A program made the translations under genes and the position numbers. From an uncultured Methanolobus sp. (GTDB taxonomy: Archaea; Halobacteriota; Methanosarcinia; Methanosarcinales; Methanosarcinaceae): a stretch of 64,000 nt of DNA. Where the stretch lies: NCBI RefSeq assembly GCF_963667555.1, contig NZ_OY763421.1, forward strand, positions 1,071,562 to 1,135,561, written 5' to 3'. The notes beneath the pieces were generated by a model that searched no databases, had not been told where the DNA came from, and saw only the letters and a list, made by a program, of their open reading frames with translations. Positions 8,399 to 17,838 of this stretch are shown one piece after another (position 1 is the first letter of the stretch; each line of letters begins with the position of its first letter).

Positions 8399-9139
8399 TC
8401 AGAGCGTTTTGATCAGCGGGTCATGTTCTATGAATTCCACATCGATGCCGAGCCTTTCAGCAAGCACAGGACAGAGATCCTGCATTCCGGGATTCTCGGT
8501 GGCATAGTGTGTTGCATCCACAAGCAACATGTCACTGTAAGAGCGGATTATGTCATGTTTAAGCTCTGATGAAACATAGGCATCAGCACCATAACTTCTG
8601 GCTGTTTCAATATACTCCGCCCTGAAGCCGCTTCCTCCAAAGACCATCACCTTTTTGATCTCATCTTTGCTGCCTGCAAACATTACGTGAGTACCAAGGC
8701 TCTTTGAAACATGATTAACAAAAGTCTCCACTGAGCATGGGGTAATGCTGCCTATGCGTCCGATGGGAGTTTCCTGAATATCTGAAAGTCCGAGCCTGTT
8801 TGCAAGTGCATCATTGATGCCTCCTTTGGCCTTATCGAAGTTAGTGTGCATTGAGTACATTGATATCCCGTTGTCCAGCGCTATTTTCAGGCTGTCTGCC
8901 AGTTCTTTGTTGATGCAGTGCACTGCGTGGAATATCAGGGTGTGATGTGTGACTAGAAGATCAGCTCCTATCATGGCTGCTCTGTTAAGTACATATTCTG
9001 TGGGGTCAAGAGCCACAGCTATTTTTATAATATCATTTTGCAGGTCAAGGTTCAAACCAATTCTGCCATTATCAAAATCTTCTGCAAGTATTGGCGGGGC
9101 GATATCTTCCAGTACACTGATAACATCTTTTAGCTGCAT
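8399..9139 (-). CDS. Nif3-like dinuclear metal-centre protein (DUF34/YbgI family)
   Basis: A 246-residue member of the Nif3/YbgI/DUF34 family, often annotated as a GTP cyclohydrolase I type 2 homologue but with no firmly established reaction. The metal ligands are present: two histidines at 65-66 (LLVTHHTLIFH), an Asp in the MHTNFDKAKGG segment, and a C-terminal His and Glu (DATHYATENPGM). The length fits the short form without the inserted domain. The small gene at 8203-8364 follows it on the same strand. Confidence 0.9.
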   Translation of the reverse strand: MQLKDVISVLEDIAPPILAEDFDNGRIGLNLDLQNDIIKIAVALDPTEYVLNRAAMIGADLLVTHHTLIFHAVHCINKELADSLKIALDNGISMYSMHTNFDKAKGGINDALANRLGLSDIQETPIGRIGSITPCSVETFVNHVSKSLGTHVMFAGSKDEIKKVMVFGGSGFRAEYIETARSYGADAYVSSELKHDIIRSYSDMLLVDATHYATENPGMQDLCPVLAERLGIDVEFIEHDPLIKTL

Positions 9140-9324
9140 AGAAAAAGAATAAGTTCAAACTGATTTTAAGCTGTCGGAAAAAGCTTTGCAAAATTTGCAC
9201 AATATTTATAAGTTCACTATTATTTTATGCATGTGAATACAATCGAAGCATTCAAATAGATGCACAGTATAATTATAAATAAATCTTATATATAGATTAA
9301 TTAGTGGTTATTCGAGGATAGTTC

Positions 9325-10068
9325 ATGAGGATAAAGACAGGCATAGAAGGTTTTGACGAGCTGGTGCAGGGTGGCCTGCTCTCAGATCGCGTATATCTGG
9401 TGAGTGGCCCACCAGGCAGTGGTAAAACAACTTTTTGCGTGCAGTATCTGGCGCACGGTGCAGCCCTCGGTGAAACCGGACTTTATGTGACACTGCTGGA
9501 AAGCCCGCAGAATATTATCGATGACATGTCCAACTACTCCATGAACGTACTCACCCTTATCAAGATGAAAAAACTGCTCTTTGCAGATCTTGGTCCGAGG
9601 ATGGAATACGGTTTTATGGATGAGATGAGCGAGTACATCACTCCCGATTACGAGGTTTCGGCATCACCCGGTGAACATGAAGCTCCATCTCCTGCAATAG
9701 TTTTCAGGGAAATAGCAGCTTATGTAGCAGAGTACGATGTAAAGAGGCTGGTCATAGATTCCGTTTCCGCAATAAGGTTCACTACAAGAGACCTTTCATT
9801 GCAGGAAAAAGAAATGAGCCGTTTCATCAGGAACCTGAAAAAACTTGGGTGCACGACCATACTCATATCCGAGATGACAGACCCAAGTGCGTACTCAACT
9901 GAGCAGTTCGCTGCACATGGTGTAATATTCATGCACAATTTCCTTTATGACAAAACAATGACCCGTGCAATGCAGATAATCAAGATGCGTGGTACGAAGC
10001 ATGATTGTAACATGCGTTCAGTTAATTTCGGTGATAAAGGTCTTGTTGTCAGTGGTCTACTTGAATGA
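9325..10068 (+). CDS. KaiC/Rad55-like RecA-family ATPase
   Basis: A 247-residue single-domain RecA-fold ATPase of the KaiC/Rad55 group. Walker A is GPPGSGKT (28-35) and the Walker B strand is RLVIDSVSAI (about 141-150). The N-terminus IKTGIEGFDELVQGGL is the usual KaiC entry motif. Archaeal proteins of this kind regulate signalling or surface assembly (ArlH is one) or assist recombination. A TATA box (TTATATATAG) precedes it and GAGGAT is the ribosome binding site. The next genes follow at 12, 29 and 7 bp, so it heads a four-gene operon that includes two exported proteins. A role in control of surface-protein assembly is an inference from that context. Confidence 0.88.
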   Translation: MRIKTGIEGFDELVQGGLLSDRVYLVSGPPGSGKTTFCVQYLAHGAALGETGLYVTLLESPQNIIDDMSNYSMNVLTLIKMKKLLFADLGPRMEYGFMDEMSEYITPDYEVSASPGEHEAPSPAIVFREIAAYVAEYDVKRLVIDSVSAIRFTTRDLSLQEKEMSRFIRNLKKLGCTTILISEMTDPSAYSTEQFAAHGVIFMHNFLYDKTMTRAMQIIKMRGTKHDCNMRSVNFGDKGLVVSGLLE

Positions 10069-10080
10069 CGGTGTATCCAA

Positions 10081-10584
10081 ATGGTAAGATTTTTCTCCAA
10101 AAAGGAAGAGAAAACCCAGCTTACTGATGCTGAGGTTGCCGAACTTACAAAGAATGCCTATGAACTGGGCTTTGAAGTAGGTTACCATAAGCATTCAGAA
10201 CTGGGATGGGTTAGCGAACGCTATTCTATGCTAGAGGATCTTGCCAAAACGGCCGGTTTTGACACTCTTGTAAAGGAACGGTACACCAGGGGCAAAACAG
10301 AAGGTCTGAAAGCCAAAGAAAGAGACATGCATGCAGGTCTCTCTAAAAAAGAGGCTGAAAAAGATAGACAAGACTCGAAAGTAGTATATGATACAAGTGT
10401 ATTGTATAGTGCTAATGGAGGAATGGATTCAGGGTATGGCAGTTCTCTTGTGACGGATAGATCAATTGCAGGAATGATACTGCGACCATCTCTGATGAAT
10501 ATGCCTGAGTCTACTTCCAGAACCAAGGTCATTGACAGGCCTTCACAGCTCAGGGGATTTAAGCCCTTATATCCAAAAATATAG
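10081..10584 (+). CDS. hydrophilic protein of the KaiC-like operon, unknown
   Basis: A 167-residue soluble, highly charged protein with no membrane segment and no motif I recognise. The N-terminal half (about 15-95) is predicted helical, with several Gly-aromatic pairs (ELGFEVGYHK, ELGWVSERYS). The C-terminal half is low in structure and rich in Ser, Met and Pro. Its start lies 12 bp after the KaiC-like gene and its stop 29 bp before a secreted protein gene, so it may connect the ATPase with the exported products. That link is inference only. Confidence 0.75.
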   Translation: MVRFFSKKEEKTQLTDAEVAELTKNAYELGFEVGYHKHSELGWVSERYSMLEDLAKTAGFDTLVKERYTRGKTEGLKAKERDMHAGLSKKEAEKDRQDSKVVYDTSVLYSANGGMDSGYGSSLVTDRSIAGMILRPSLMNMPESTSRTKVIDRPSQLRGFKPLYPKI

Positions 10585-10613
10585 TACCGAACAACGTAAT
10601 ATCAGGGATTTCT

Positions 10614-12218
10614 ATGATTCGTAAAGTGTTTTTTTGTCTGATCTTTATTGTTTTATTAAGCTTACCTGCAATGGCATATACGCTTGATGACATTGAATGG
10701 AGTGATAGCGCCGCTAAAAGTGGAACCCTAAAATGGGGAGGAACTCTTACGCTGGACGATTACACAATAAAAGTTGAAGACTTCAATGAGGATGGTTACG
10801 TAAGCATAGGCATATACCGTGGTGGAGTGCTTGAAAAGAAATCCCCGGCACGTGCAGGTGAAGGTTTTGAGTTCAGAGATAGTGAAAATGGTGATGACCT
10901 TCGCATTCTTGTTAAGAAAGTCACTCTTAATCTTGATGAATGGACAGGCAACATGGATAACCCGACTGCTGCCATCGAAGTTTATGACAGGGGCATTCCT
11001 GAAATGGGTATCGTTATTGATACGGAATCAGATGAATATGATCCGCGTACCGTGACATACCGTTCAATTACTGCAACCATAGAAATAGACAATGAAGGTG
11101 ATGCAGAGGCTGAGGATCTTACTGTAGAGATCGATACTGATGGCATGGAATTCATAGATGGCAAGAAATCATATCATTACACATCAATAGCAGAAGATGA
11201 AGTGCTTGAGCCAATAGAGATCGAACTTGAAATCCCGGAATACTGGGATGAGACCGATGTTGATATCACAGTAACTACAAAGTCTGAAGATATCAATGGT
11301 GAGATCCACGAAGATTCAAAGACCGAGACTATCACAATTCTGCCTGTTGTGGAACTCGTTGTCACAAAATCCGTGACCGAAGAAATATATATTGATGAAA
11401 CTGCACATGTTTCGGTGAGCATCTGGAACAATGGTATATACAGCCTGAGTTCAGTTACTCTCACCAACCCGCAAACAAGTGATCTTGAAATCCAGGACAA
11501 TGTCGAGACAGAAGTAAAGTTGTCTTTTACTTCTAAAGAGACTAAGGGAAAAATACTGGAGTATACCTTAAAACCAACCAAGACAGGTACTTTTACAATC
11601 CCTGCTGCAACGGCTACTTTTACTGACCCTGATGGGAAGACCCACACATTTAAGTCAGACACCTCAAAGATCAAAATTGACGGACCTGATATCGTACTTA
11701 CTAAAACAGTAAGTCCTGAATCGGCTACAGCAGGTGATGAAGTTACAGTAAAGGTGACTGTAAAGAACCAGGGTACAAAAGATGCCAGTGTCACAACAAC
11801 TGAAACGATGCCCGAAAATGCAACATATGTAAGCGGGGATCTTAGTTTCCATGATGTTGCAACACATGGGAAAAGCTACACTTATTCTTATAAGATAAAA
11901 ATTGAAGGAACAGAGGACATCAAAGTTCCGGAAACAACTGCAACATTTGTTGATTTTGAAGAGTACAAAGGTGAAAGGGTATCCAATATGCCTGTTATCA
12001 CAGTTGTAGATCCATCGGAAGTGACAACTGCAAGTTCTTCTTCCTCTTCCTCATCTTCATCAAGTTCATCAAGCACGTCACAGAGCAGCTCAGGTGATTC
12101 CAATGGGGATTATACTTATGATGAAACAGATGACAGGGTTGAACCGGGATTTGAAGCAAGTTTTATGATACTTGCATTGTTTGCAGTTTATTTCGTATCA
12201 AAACGCAGAGAAAGGTAA
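10614..12218 (+). CDS. secreted surface protein with DUF11-like repeats and PGF-type C-terminal anchor
   Basis: A 534-residue exported protein. A signal peptide ends near AMAYT (about residue 21). The N-terminal domain (about 25-130; EWSDSAAKSGTLKWGG, YTIKVEDFNEDGYVSIG) resembles the beta-sandwich of methanogen S-layer-associated proteins. Three or four Ig-like domains of the CARDB/DUF11 type follow, the last containing VTVKVTVKNQGTKDASVTTT. A run of about 25 serines and threonines (about 471-495) precedes a tripartite tail: PGF near residue 511, a hydrophobic helix and SKRRER. That tail is the PGF-CTERM signal cut by archaeosortase in this group. The protein is probably attached to the cell surface. 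The next gene is a paralogue. Confidence 0.88.
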   Translation: MIRKVFFCLIFIVLLSLPAMAYTLDDIEWSDSAAKSGTLKWGGTLTLDDYTIKVEDFNEDGYVSIGIYRGGVLEKKSPARAGEGFEFRDSENGDDLRILVKKVTLNLDEWTGNMDNPTAAIEVYDRGIPEMGIVIDTESDEYDPRTVTYRSITATIEIDNEGDAEAEDLTVEIDTDGMEFIDGKKSYHYTSIAEDEVLEPIEIELEIPEYWDETDVDITVTTKSEDINGEIHEDSKTETITILPVVELVVTKSVTEEIYIDETAHVSVSIWNNGIYSLSSVTLTNPQTSDLEIQDNVETEVKLSFTSKETKGKILEYTLKPTKTGTFTIPAATATFTDPDGKTHTFKSDTSKIKIDGPDIVLTKTVSPESATAGDEVTVKVTVKNQGTKDASVTTTETMPENATYVSGDLSFHDVATHGKSYTYSYKIKIEGTEDIKVPETTATFVDFEEYKGERVSNMPVITVVDPSEVTTASSSSSSSSSSSSSSTSQSSSGDSNGDYTYDETDDRVEPGFEASFMILALFAVYFVSKRRER

Positions 12219-12225
12219 TGACTTT

Positions 12226-13515
12226 ATGAAACAGCAAATCTTCCTTTTCATAGGACTGACTGTGCTGTTATCACACCTTTGTATTGTTGCAAGTGCACAG
12301 TCAAGTGATGTTGAATGGCTGACTGCAGAAGAGTACACACTTTATTGGGGCGATGAGGTCAATCACAGTGGTTATTTCATAAAAGCTGAAGATTTCTCCC
12401 CGGCAAAGGCCTTTGATGTTGATACTGACTACGTGATGCTTCGTATCGACAGTGTTTACGGTGATTCATGGGGAGCTATACTTGGAGTGAACAACACTCA
12501 GATCACGAATAATACTGTTTTTGATGAGCGGCTTAATATAACAGCCATAGAAGTGGTCACAGGTAACGACATATCTTCACCTTATACAGTTCTCAGCGTT
12601 GCTATCTCAAATTCAACTGGTTCACTGCCAACAAAAGTTTCCTGGATCAATGCAAGTCTTAAATTCAGGGAACATTACAGCGATGAAGTATACATTGACG
12701 AAAGAGCGTATTTTTTGCTGGAAATGGAAAATCTTCTCTCCGTTCCGCTTGACGATGTTACTGTGGAGGTGAAGTTGCCAGAGGATCTGGTAATGGATCC
12801 GGATTCTGATACAAAATGGAACTTCTCTTTTGGACCATATCAGAAAAAAATGCTTGATTATTCGCTAAAAGGACTGAAACCGGGAACCTATGAACTTAAC
12901 GGGACTGTTATTAAAGTGAACTATGAAGGAAAGAGCTATTCAAGGATTCTAAATGATACTGAGCTTATAATCCATGGTCCCCTGATAAATGTAAGCAAAT
13001 ACGCATACCCTGAAAGTGCGATTTTGCATGACGAGATCAACATCACAATTGATGTTGTGAATGATGGAGACAGGGCGGCCCACATAACAGTTTCTGATCA
13101 GCTTCCGGCAGGTGCGACTGTGATCTCCGGTGTGGCAGGCGGAAGTCTTGTGCTTCATCCTGAAGATACTTTTTCACTGAATTATACTGTGAGGATGGAC
13201 AGGGCAGGAGATATTGTTATTCCTTCGGCGAAGGTAAAATTTGTAGATTCCAAGGAGTATTCAGGTAATGTTTATTCTAAAAGGTTCATCCTTCAAGTCT
13301 TCGATCCAGATCTAGTTGTGGCGATGAGTTCCGGAAATGAGGATATTGAAGAAGACGTTGAATATAGCGAGGAAACAGTTGAAAGTGATGAAAGTTCCCA
13401 GCAGACCCAGACTTCCGAAGAACCTGAGGTGGATCATGGAAAACTGCAATTCCTCTATGATATTCTTGATAAGATCATAGAATTCCTGAAGAACACCAAA
13501 GACAAAATACTATGA
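12226..13515 (+). CDS. secreted paralogue of the preceding surface protein, no C-terminal anchor
   Basis: A protein of about 429 residues beginning MKQQIFLFIGLTVLL with a signal peptide ending near VASAQ. I chose the ATG at 12226, 7 bp after the previous stop; an upstream in-frame ATG at 12172 lies inside the previous gene. The first domain (VEWLTAEEYTLYWGDEV, YFIKAEDFSP) matches the N-terminal domain of its neighbour, followed by two DUF11-like domains. Unlike the neighbour it lacks the serine linker, PGF motif and terminal helix, and ends in an acidic segment and an amphipathic basic helix (FLYDILDKIIEFLKN). It may be released, or held by its partner. Confidence 0.83.
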   Translation: MKQQIFLFIGLTVLLSHLCIVASAQSSDVEWLTAEEYTLYWGDEVNHSGYFIKAEDFSPAKAFDVDTDYVMLRIDSVYGDSWGAILGVNNTQITNNTVFDERLNITAIEVVTGNDISSPYTVLSVAISNSTGSLPTKVSWINASLKFREHYSDEVYIDERAYFLLEMENLLSVPLDDVTVEVKLPEDLVMDPDSDTKWNFSFGPYQKKMLDYSLKGLKPGTYELNGTVIKVNYEGKSYSRILNDTELIIHGPLINVSKYAYPESAILHDEINITIDVVNDGDRAAHITVSDQLPAGATVISGVAGGSLVLHPEDTFSLNYTVRMDRAGDIVIPSAKVKFVDSKEYSGNVYSKRFILQVFDPDLVVAMSSGNEDIEEDVEYSEETVESDESSQQTQTSEEPEVDHGKLQFLYDILDKIIEFLKNTKDKIL

Positions 13516-13604
13516 TATCATTCTCCTGTACGAGAATATTGCATGAGAATATTGCACGAGTTTCTTTATAGTCTCTATTGTTTTATTTAAAAGGGGATCT
13601 TTCA

Positions 13605-14603
13605 ATGACAAAATCCAGACCACATGAGGACAAATCCACCCTAATACTGACACACGGGGATTCGGATGGGGTATGTTCAGGTGCAATTGCAAAAAGTGCT
13701 TTTCCGGAGGGCGATGTCTATTTTACATCTCCGGTCGGGATCATCGATGACCTGAATCTTGCAGATGGTTATGAGAATGTTATTATTTGCGATATCGCTG
13801 TTGATGAAAGGCACTGCACAGAGCTGTTCAAAAGACTTGGCGAGGTTGCATCAGTCTCAAATCTCACGTATATAGACCATCATCCTCTGCCGGAAAAATG
13901 TATAACTGCGGACTGGCTGCACCATGACCTTACCGTTTGTGCTTCGGAACTCACATATAAGGTTCTTCAGAAAAGACTTAGCAGGGATATGCGCAGGGTA
14001 GCTATTTATGGTGCTATCGGGGATTATTATGATAACAGTCCTTCTGTGAAGGAATGGCTGCGGGATTGGGATAAGAGAAGCCTGTTCTTCCAGGCAGGAA
14101 CGCTTATCCAGGCACTCATTTATTCTGGAAGAAATTATGATTTTAAGAGGAAACTTATTCTCCCACTGTCCCATGATAAGATCCCCACTGAAATACCAAC
14201 TGTTCTCAGGTATGCAAAAGAAGGTGCAGAACTTGAGGAACAGCTTCGCATTCATGTGAAACATGAGGTGAGGTCCCTTCAGAATCTGGCTTATGTGGTT
14301 GACCCCAATGGTTATATGTCAAAATCCGCTATATATGCTGCTTCCTATGGACAGCGGGATGTGGGCATATCTGCTGAGTTCCGCCATAAAAGGAATGTCT
14401 ATGATATGAGCCTGCGTTCAAGGAACCCGGAGTCTGTGGACCTGAACCGATTGCTTCGTAGAATTGCACCAACGTTTGGAGGCAGTGGCGGAGGTCATGC
14501 TTCTGCTGCAGGTGCAAGGATCCCAAAAGAATCATTCGATGCTTTCCTTCGTGAGTTTGACAAGGCCATAGGGGAGCAAAAAAGCAAGGCTGCACTACTT
14601 TAG
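13605..14603 (+). CDS. DHH-family phosphoesterase (RecJ-like)
   Basis: A 332-residue DHH/DHHA1 phosphoesterase related to archaeal RecJ-like nucleases and oligonucleotide hydrolases. Metal-binding motifs are HGDSDGVCSG (about 18-27), the Asp in the IICDIAVDE strand, and YIDHHPLP (about 88-95). The C-terminal DHHA1 domain ends with GGSGGGHASAAGAR, the substrate-binding glycine motif. I chose the ATG at 13605 because AAGGGGATC lies just upstream; an in-frame ATG at 13578 has no such site. The natural substrate is not deducible. EngB follows 49 bp downstream. Confidence 0.9.
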   Translation: MTKSRPHEDKSTLILTHGDSDGVCSGAIAKSAFPEGDVYFTSPVGIIDDLNLADGYENVIICDIAVDERHCTELFKRLGEVASVSNLTYIDHHPLPEKCITADWLHHDLTVCASELTYKVLQKRLSRDMRRVAIYGAIGDYYDNSPSVKEWLRDWDKRSLFFQAGTLIQALIYSGRNYDFKRKLILPLSHDKIPTEIPTVLRYAKEGAELEEQLRIHVKHEVRSLQNLAYVVDPNGYMSKSAIYAASYGQRDVGISAEFRHKRNVYDMSLRSRNPESVDLNRLLRRIAPTFGGSGGGHASAAGARIPKESFDAFLREFDKAIGEQKSKAALL

Positions 14604-14652
14604 AAACATAAGAATACATAAAATAAAATGAAGAGAAAAAACGGCGGTATGA

Positions 14653-15279
14653 ATGGCAAAGAAGACTGATGAGCTTGAGGGCATTAATTTTGAGATCATT
14701 TTTTCAGGAAGATCGAATGTAGGTAAGTCTTCTATTATGAGGGAGATCACCGGAAAGAACATAAAAGTAGGAAAGCGTCCGGGTGTGACACTAAAACCTA
14801 CTCATATAAGGTACTCTGATCTGCTTCTTACCGACCTGCCGGGATTTGGTTTTATGAGCGGTGTGAAAGACCGCAAGCAGGATATTGTGAAAGACCAGAT
14901 CGTGCGTTATATTGAGACAAATGCTGACAGGATCAATGTTGCGGTGCTTGTCATTGATGGTGCATCTTTTATTGAAATAGTGCAACGCTGGGAAGAGCGT
15001 AACGAAATACCTATTGATATTGAGATGTTCGAACTTTTCAAGGAGCTGGGTTTTGATATTATTCTGGCGGTAAACAAAGTCGATAAGATCAACAGTGACG
15101 AACTTGATGCGACCCTGGACCAGATATGTGATAAGCTCAACATGCTGCCTCCGTGGAGACAGTGGCTTGATACCGTTGCTCCGATAAGTGCAAAGAAAGG
15201 TGACCTTAAAGCTCTGAAATCACTTGTCAGACAGAGACTGCATAATGAAAAGAGGGACGACCTGTTCAAGTATTTCTGA
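14653..15279 (+). CDS. engB: EngB-type GTP-binding protein
   Basis: A 208-residue TRAFAC-class GTPase of the EngB/YihA family, which in bacteria assists late assembly of the large ribosomal subunit. G1 is GRSNVGKSS (about 16-24), G3 is TDLPGFGF, and G4 is NKVDKI. The G2 region carries RPGVTLKPTHIRY. It follows the DHH gene on the same strand. The 3' side runs into copy 2 of the dispersed repeat. Confidence 0.92.
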   Translation: MAKKTDELEGINFEIIFSGRSNVGKSSIMREITGKNIKVGKRPGVTLKPTHIRYSDLLLTDLPGFGFMSGVKDRKQDIVKDQIVRYIETNADRINVAVLVIDGASFIEIVQRWEERNEIPIDIEMFELFKELGFDIILAVNKVDKINSDELDATLDQICDKLNMLPPWRQWLDTVAPISAKKGDLKALKSLVRQRLHNEKRDDLFKYF

Positions 15280-15329
15280 ATGGGGTGGCTCAGCTATTTC
15301 TTATTTTACAGTTCTTCCTTTTTTACAAG

Positions 15330-15605
15330 TATTCCTATTTTACAAGCTAGAGCAACTTTCTCTTTTCAGTTCCAAAACCAAAAAAACAATTTGCAATCTC
15401 AAAACAAAGTAACCATCCGTCGAAGGCGGCACATTGCGATGCTTCTACACAGAAGATTGTTCTAAAAACGATTGGATTTATATGGATAATTCCACAAAAG
15501 TCTGCGAAGAATGTATTCCTGAATATAAGCTAAATATTTTATTTCATCTGATAGGAAAACGCCGGCTTCGCCGGACCCTTCGAGATCAATCAAGTTATTC
15601 ATGAA
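15330..15605 (+). repeat. dispersed GC-hairpin repeat, copy 2
   Basis: Second copy. Hairpin A is CCGTC-GAA-GGCGG (15417-15429), in which the C-to-T change keeps a U-G pair. Hairpin B is CCGGC-TTC-GCCGG (15562-15574). It fills the convergent gap between engB and the radical SAM gene. The words CAATTTGCAATCT, ACAAAGTAACCATCCG and TCAAGTTATTCATGA match other copies. Confidence 0.8.
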
Positions 15606-15648
15606 CGACGACGGACCATTTTCGATAAGTACTGAGGATAATATTTAT

Positions 15649-16272
15649 TCATCTGACCCTGAAAGTGGCACCAATATCGGTTGCTATCTTTTTACATTTA
15701 TCGATGTCAATTCCGTCTTGGGCGACAACAGTCATGCGGGTCTTGATACCTGCTTTGACTGCTTCTTTCGCAAAATCGAGGACTGCCTGATATGATCCTT
15801 TGTACTCTGGTTTGCATATCCTGTTGTATATCTCTTCGGATTCTGCGTTAAGACTAACTGAAACTGCATCAAGTCCTGCTGCTTTTAGTTCTGCTATAAT
15901 GTTCCTTCCGGGATTCATTAGTGCAGTATGGCCGTTAGTGTCAAGCCGGACGTGAATTCCCTTATTCTTAAGCCACTTTGTTATATGGAGAACAGTATCG
16001 AAACGGCATGTTGGTTCGCCAAAACCTGTGAAGACAAGTTCTTTGTATTTGCTGAGGTCGTGTTTTTCAAGGTCGCTTATTATTTCCTGCTCAGTGGGTT
16101 CTCTGGACAGGCGCAGGTTGTAACCATAAACCCCGTCGCATCCTTCCCGGATGCAGAATGTACATTTTGCGCTGCACTGGTTGGTTATATTTAGATAGAG
16201 GTTTCCAAATGCTTCATAGCTGATGGTGCCTTTGAACATAGGAATTGTATTCTCATTGTTGTCATCTTTCAA
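15649..16272 (-). CDS. radical SAM protein, TatD-linked type, TTG start
   Basis: A radical S-adenosylmethionine enzyme of about 207 residues with the cluster motif CSAKCTFC (CX3CX2C), the following GFGEP glycine motif and DTNGH. It resembles the short proteins annotated as TatD-associated radical SAM. The reaction is unknown. An ATG at 16311 would overlap the upstream gene by 20 bp, but the TTG at 16272 has a near-perfect site (GGAGGT, 16279-16284) six bases upstream and I prefer it; another ATG lies at 16239. It is the last gene of a three-gene minus-strand operon with the cyclotransferase-like gene and the geranylgeranyl reductase. Confidence 0.87.
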   Translation of the reverse strand: MKDDNNENTIPMFKGTISYEAFGNLYLNITNQCSAKCTFCIREGCDGVYGYNLRLSREPTEQEIISDLEKHDLSKYKELVFTGFGEPTCRFDTVLHITKWLKNKGIHVRLDTNGHTALMNPGRNIIAELKAAGLDAVSVSLNAESEEIYNRICKPEYKGSYQAVLDFAKEAVKAGIKTRMTVVAQDGIDIDKCKKIATDIGATFRVR

Positions 16273-16291
16273 ATATTGACCTCCATCTCCT

Positions 16292-16648
16292 TCATTTAGC
16301 CCAGTTTCCATCTGTGATGACTTTGTAATTGACGGGCGGGATCTTCTTCAGGAAATATATGAGTGCTGAAAGTCCGTTCTCAAGCCGGACCTCTTCCCTG
16401 AAATACCATTCACCTTCATATTCGTCAAGGTCTTTCAGGGTATTTTCATCTATCTCGTAAACTTCTCCCATAATAGTTGACACTGGCATTTGAGATATAT
16501 CTTCGGGTTTAAGAACTCCGGGGAATGCTCCAAGGTGAAGCATTACGTAATTTCCTGCGGTTCTTGTTGTGCACACAAAGCGTGAATCTCCAAGCCGTGC
16601 GTGGTTGGGGTCGCCTTTTCTGAGGGTGCCGTAAACGAAGATATACAT
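16292..16648 (-). CDS. gamma-glutamylcyclotransferase-like (AIG2) protein
   Basis: A 118-residue protein starting MYIFVYGTLRKG, the signature of the gamma-glutamylcyclotransferase/AIG2 fold. The catalytic glutamate position is probably in LDEYEGEWYFREEV. Its ATG shares one base with the stop codon of the upstream reductase gene (TAATG), so translation is likely coupled. The longer frame back to 16711 lies inside that gene and is rejected. The substrate is unknown; members act on gamma-glutamylamines or related amides. Confidence 0.87.
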   Translation of the reverse strand: MYIFVYGTLRKGDPNHARLGDSRFVCTTRTAGNYVMLHLGAFPGVLKPEDISQMPVSTIMGEVYEIDENTLKDLDEYEGEWYFREEVRLENGLSALIYFLKKIPPVNYKVITDGNWAK

Positions 16649-17838
16649 TAACTGAGTCCCACGTTCAGTTTCATCAATGTCTTTTTGACCGGATCTGGCA
16701 ACTGGCCGCACTGGATAGCTTTCATCTGGTCCGGTGTTATCATTTTGATGGCTGTGGTCATGAGCCTGTCAGAGAGCATGAGCTTGTCCATGAGTTTGCG
16801 TACATAGACTGCGGTCTTGATCTCAAGTCCCATCTGCTGTCTCCACCTGCTGTCATATTCCTGAAGCCTGCATTTGCCTTTGAGGAATTCTGCGGCTGTC
16901 TCGCCTGCAAGTTTTCCACCGACCATTGCGGTGGAAATTCCTCCTCCGTTGGTTGCGATGATATGGCCTGCTGCGTCTCCTGCTATCAGGGTGTTGTGCG
17001 ATGAGGTCACTTTTGGAGCTCCGCCTACAGGTACAAGTCCTGCCACAACTGATGTTATGGATGCACCTTCAAGTTTTTTGCTTGCGATGGGGTGCTTGTA
17101 CATGAAGCGTTCGAGGTAGTCTCTGGCACACAAATGTTCTTCAAAAAGAGCTTCCCTGATGCCTACACCTATGTTTGCGGTGTCCCCGCCCTGTGAGATT
17201 ATCCATGCGTATCCGCCGGGGACGAAATCCTTGCCGAAATACATCTCAACGGCTTCCCTGTCAATGTCAACTCCGCTGAGCTCATATTCAAAAGCAGTTC
17301 CAGTTCCCATGGGGTCCGGGTCGCGGATCATGTTGGAAGCTTTTCCAACTATTGAATTTGGTCCGTCAGCACCGATTATGACCTTGCCTTCAACTTCAAA
17401 TTCACCGAAAGCGCCGTCCATGAAAAGCTTTGTTTCGTCTACTTCTGTCACGTTTGTCCCGACAAGCAGTTTTGCTCCTGCTTTTGCAGCCTGTTGTGCC
17501 AGGTGTTTGTCAAAACGCCTTCTATCAATGGCATCGGCATCAACTTCAAAACCTTTTGACAGACCGTTTGGTGCTATGAAACGCTGGTATGAGGCTGTGG
17601 CATGTATGCAGCTGGATGGTATTTCTTCTAGGGTTATCGGGAGTTCTGCATTGGGAACCAGTTCCTGCAGTACGGGATAGTGTGGCAGGAAACCTCCACA
17701 CTGCAGAGGCACTCCGATGTCTTTTTTCTTTTCAACGAGGAGTACGGACATGTCATTCTCGGCAGCGTACATTGCTGCGGTGGAACCGGCCGGACCAGCT
17801 CCGACCACGATAATATCATAAGAATCTTCAGGTGTCAT
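16648..17838 (-). CDS. geranylgeranyl reductase family FAD enzyme
   Basis: A 396-residue flavoprotein of the geranylgeranyl reductase family, which saturates the isoprenoid chains of archaeal membrane lipids at the membrane surface. It begins MTPEDSYDIIVVGAGPAGS, the Rossmann FAD motif. A GDAAGHIIATNGGGIS-type second FAD motif lies near residue 285, and PVGG and a C-terminal helical lid follow. I chose the ATG at 17838; an upstream ATG at 17895 adds a non-homologous leader. It is the first gene of the operon with the cyclotransferase-like and radical SAM genes. Digeranylgeranylglycerophospholipid reductase is the most probable specific role. Confidence 0.88.
   Translation of the reverse strand: MTPEDSYDIIVVGAGPAGSTAAMYAAENDMSVLLVEKKKDIGVPLQCGGFLPHYPVLQELVPNAELPITLEEIPSSCIHATASYQRFIAPNGLSKGFEVDADAIDRRRFDKHLAQQAAKAGAKLLVGTNVTEVDETKLFMDGAFGEFEVEGKVIIGADGPNSIVGKASNMIRDPDPMGTGTAFEYELSGVDIDREAVEMYFGKDFVPGGYAWIISQGGDTANIGVGIREALFEEHLCARDYLERFMYKHPIASKKLEGASITSVVAGLVPVGGAPKVTSSHNTLIAGDAAGHIIATNGGGISTAMVGGKLAGETAAEFLKGKCRLQEYDSRWRQQMGLEIKTAVYVRKLMDKLMLSDRLMTTAIKMITPDQMKAIQCGQLPDPVKKTLMKLNVGLS

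Noticed and set aside
15280..15465. ORFs reading IRRRRH through the dispersed repeats
   Set aside because: The arginine run comes from the GC hairpin. Frames and stops differ between copies, so no shared protein is supported.
16648..16711. Longer start for the cyclotransferase-like gene
   Set aside because: The extension lies inside the upstream reductase gene, while the ATG at 16648 overlaps its stop and gives the family N-terminus.
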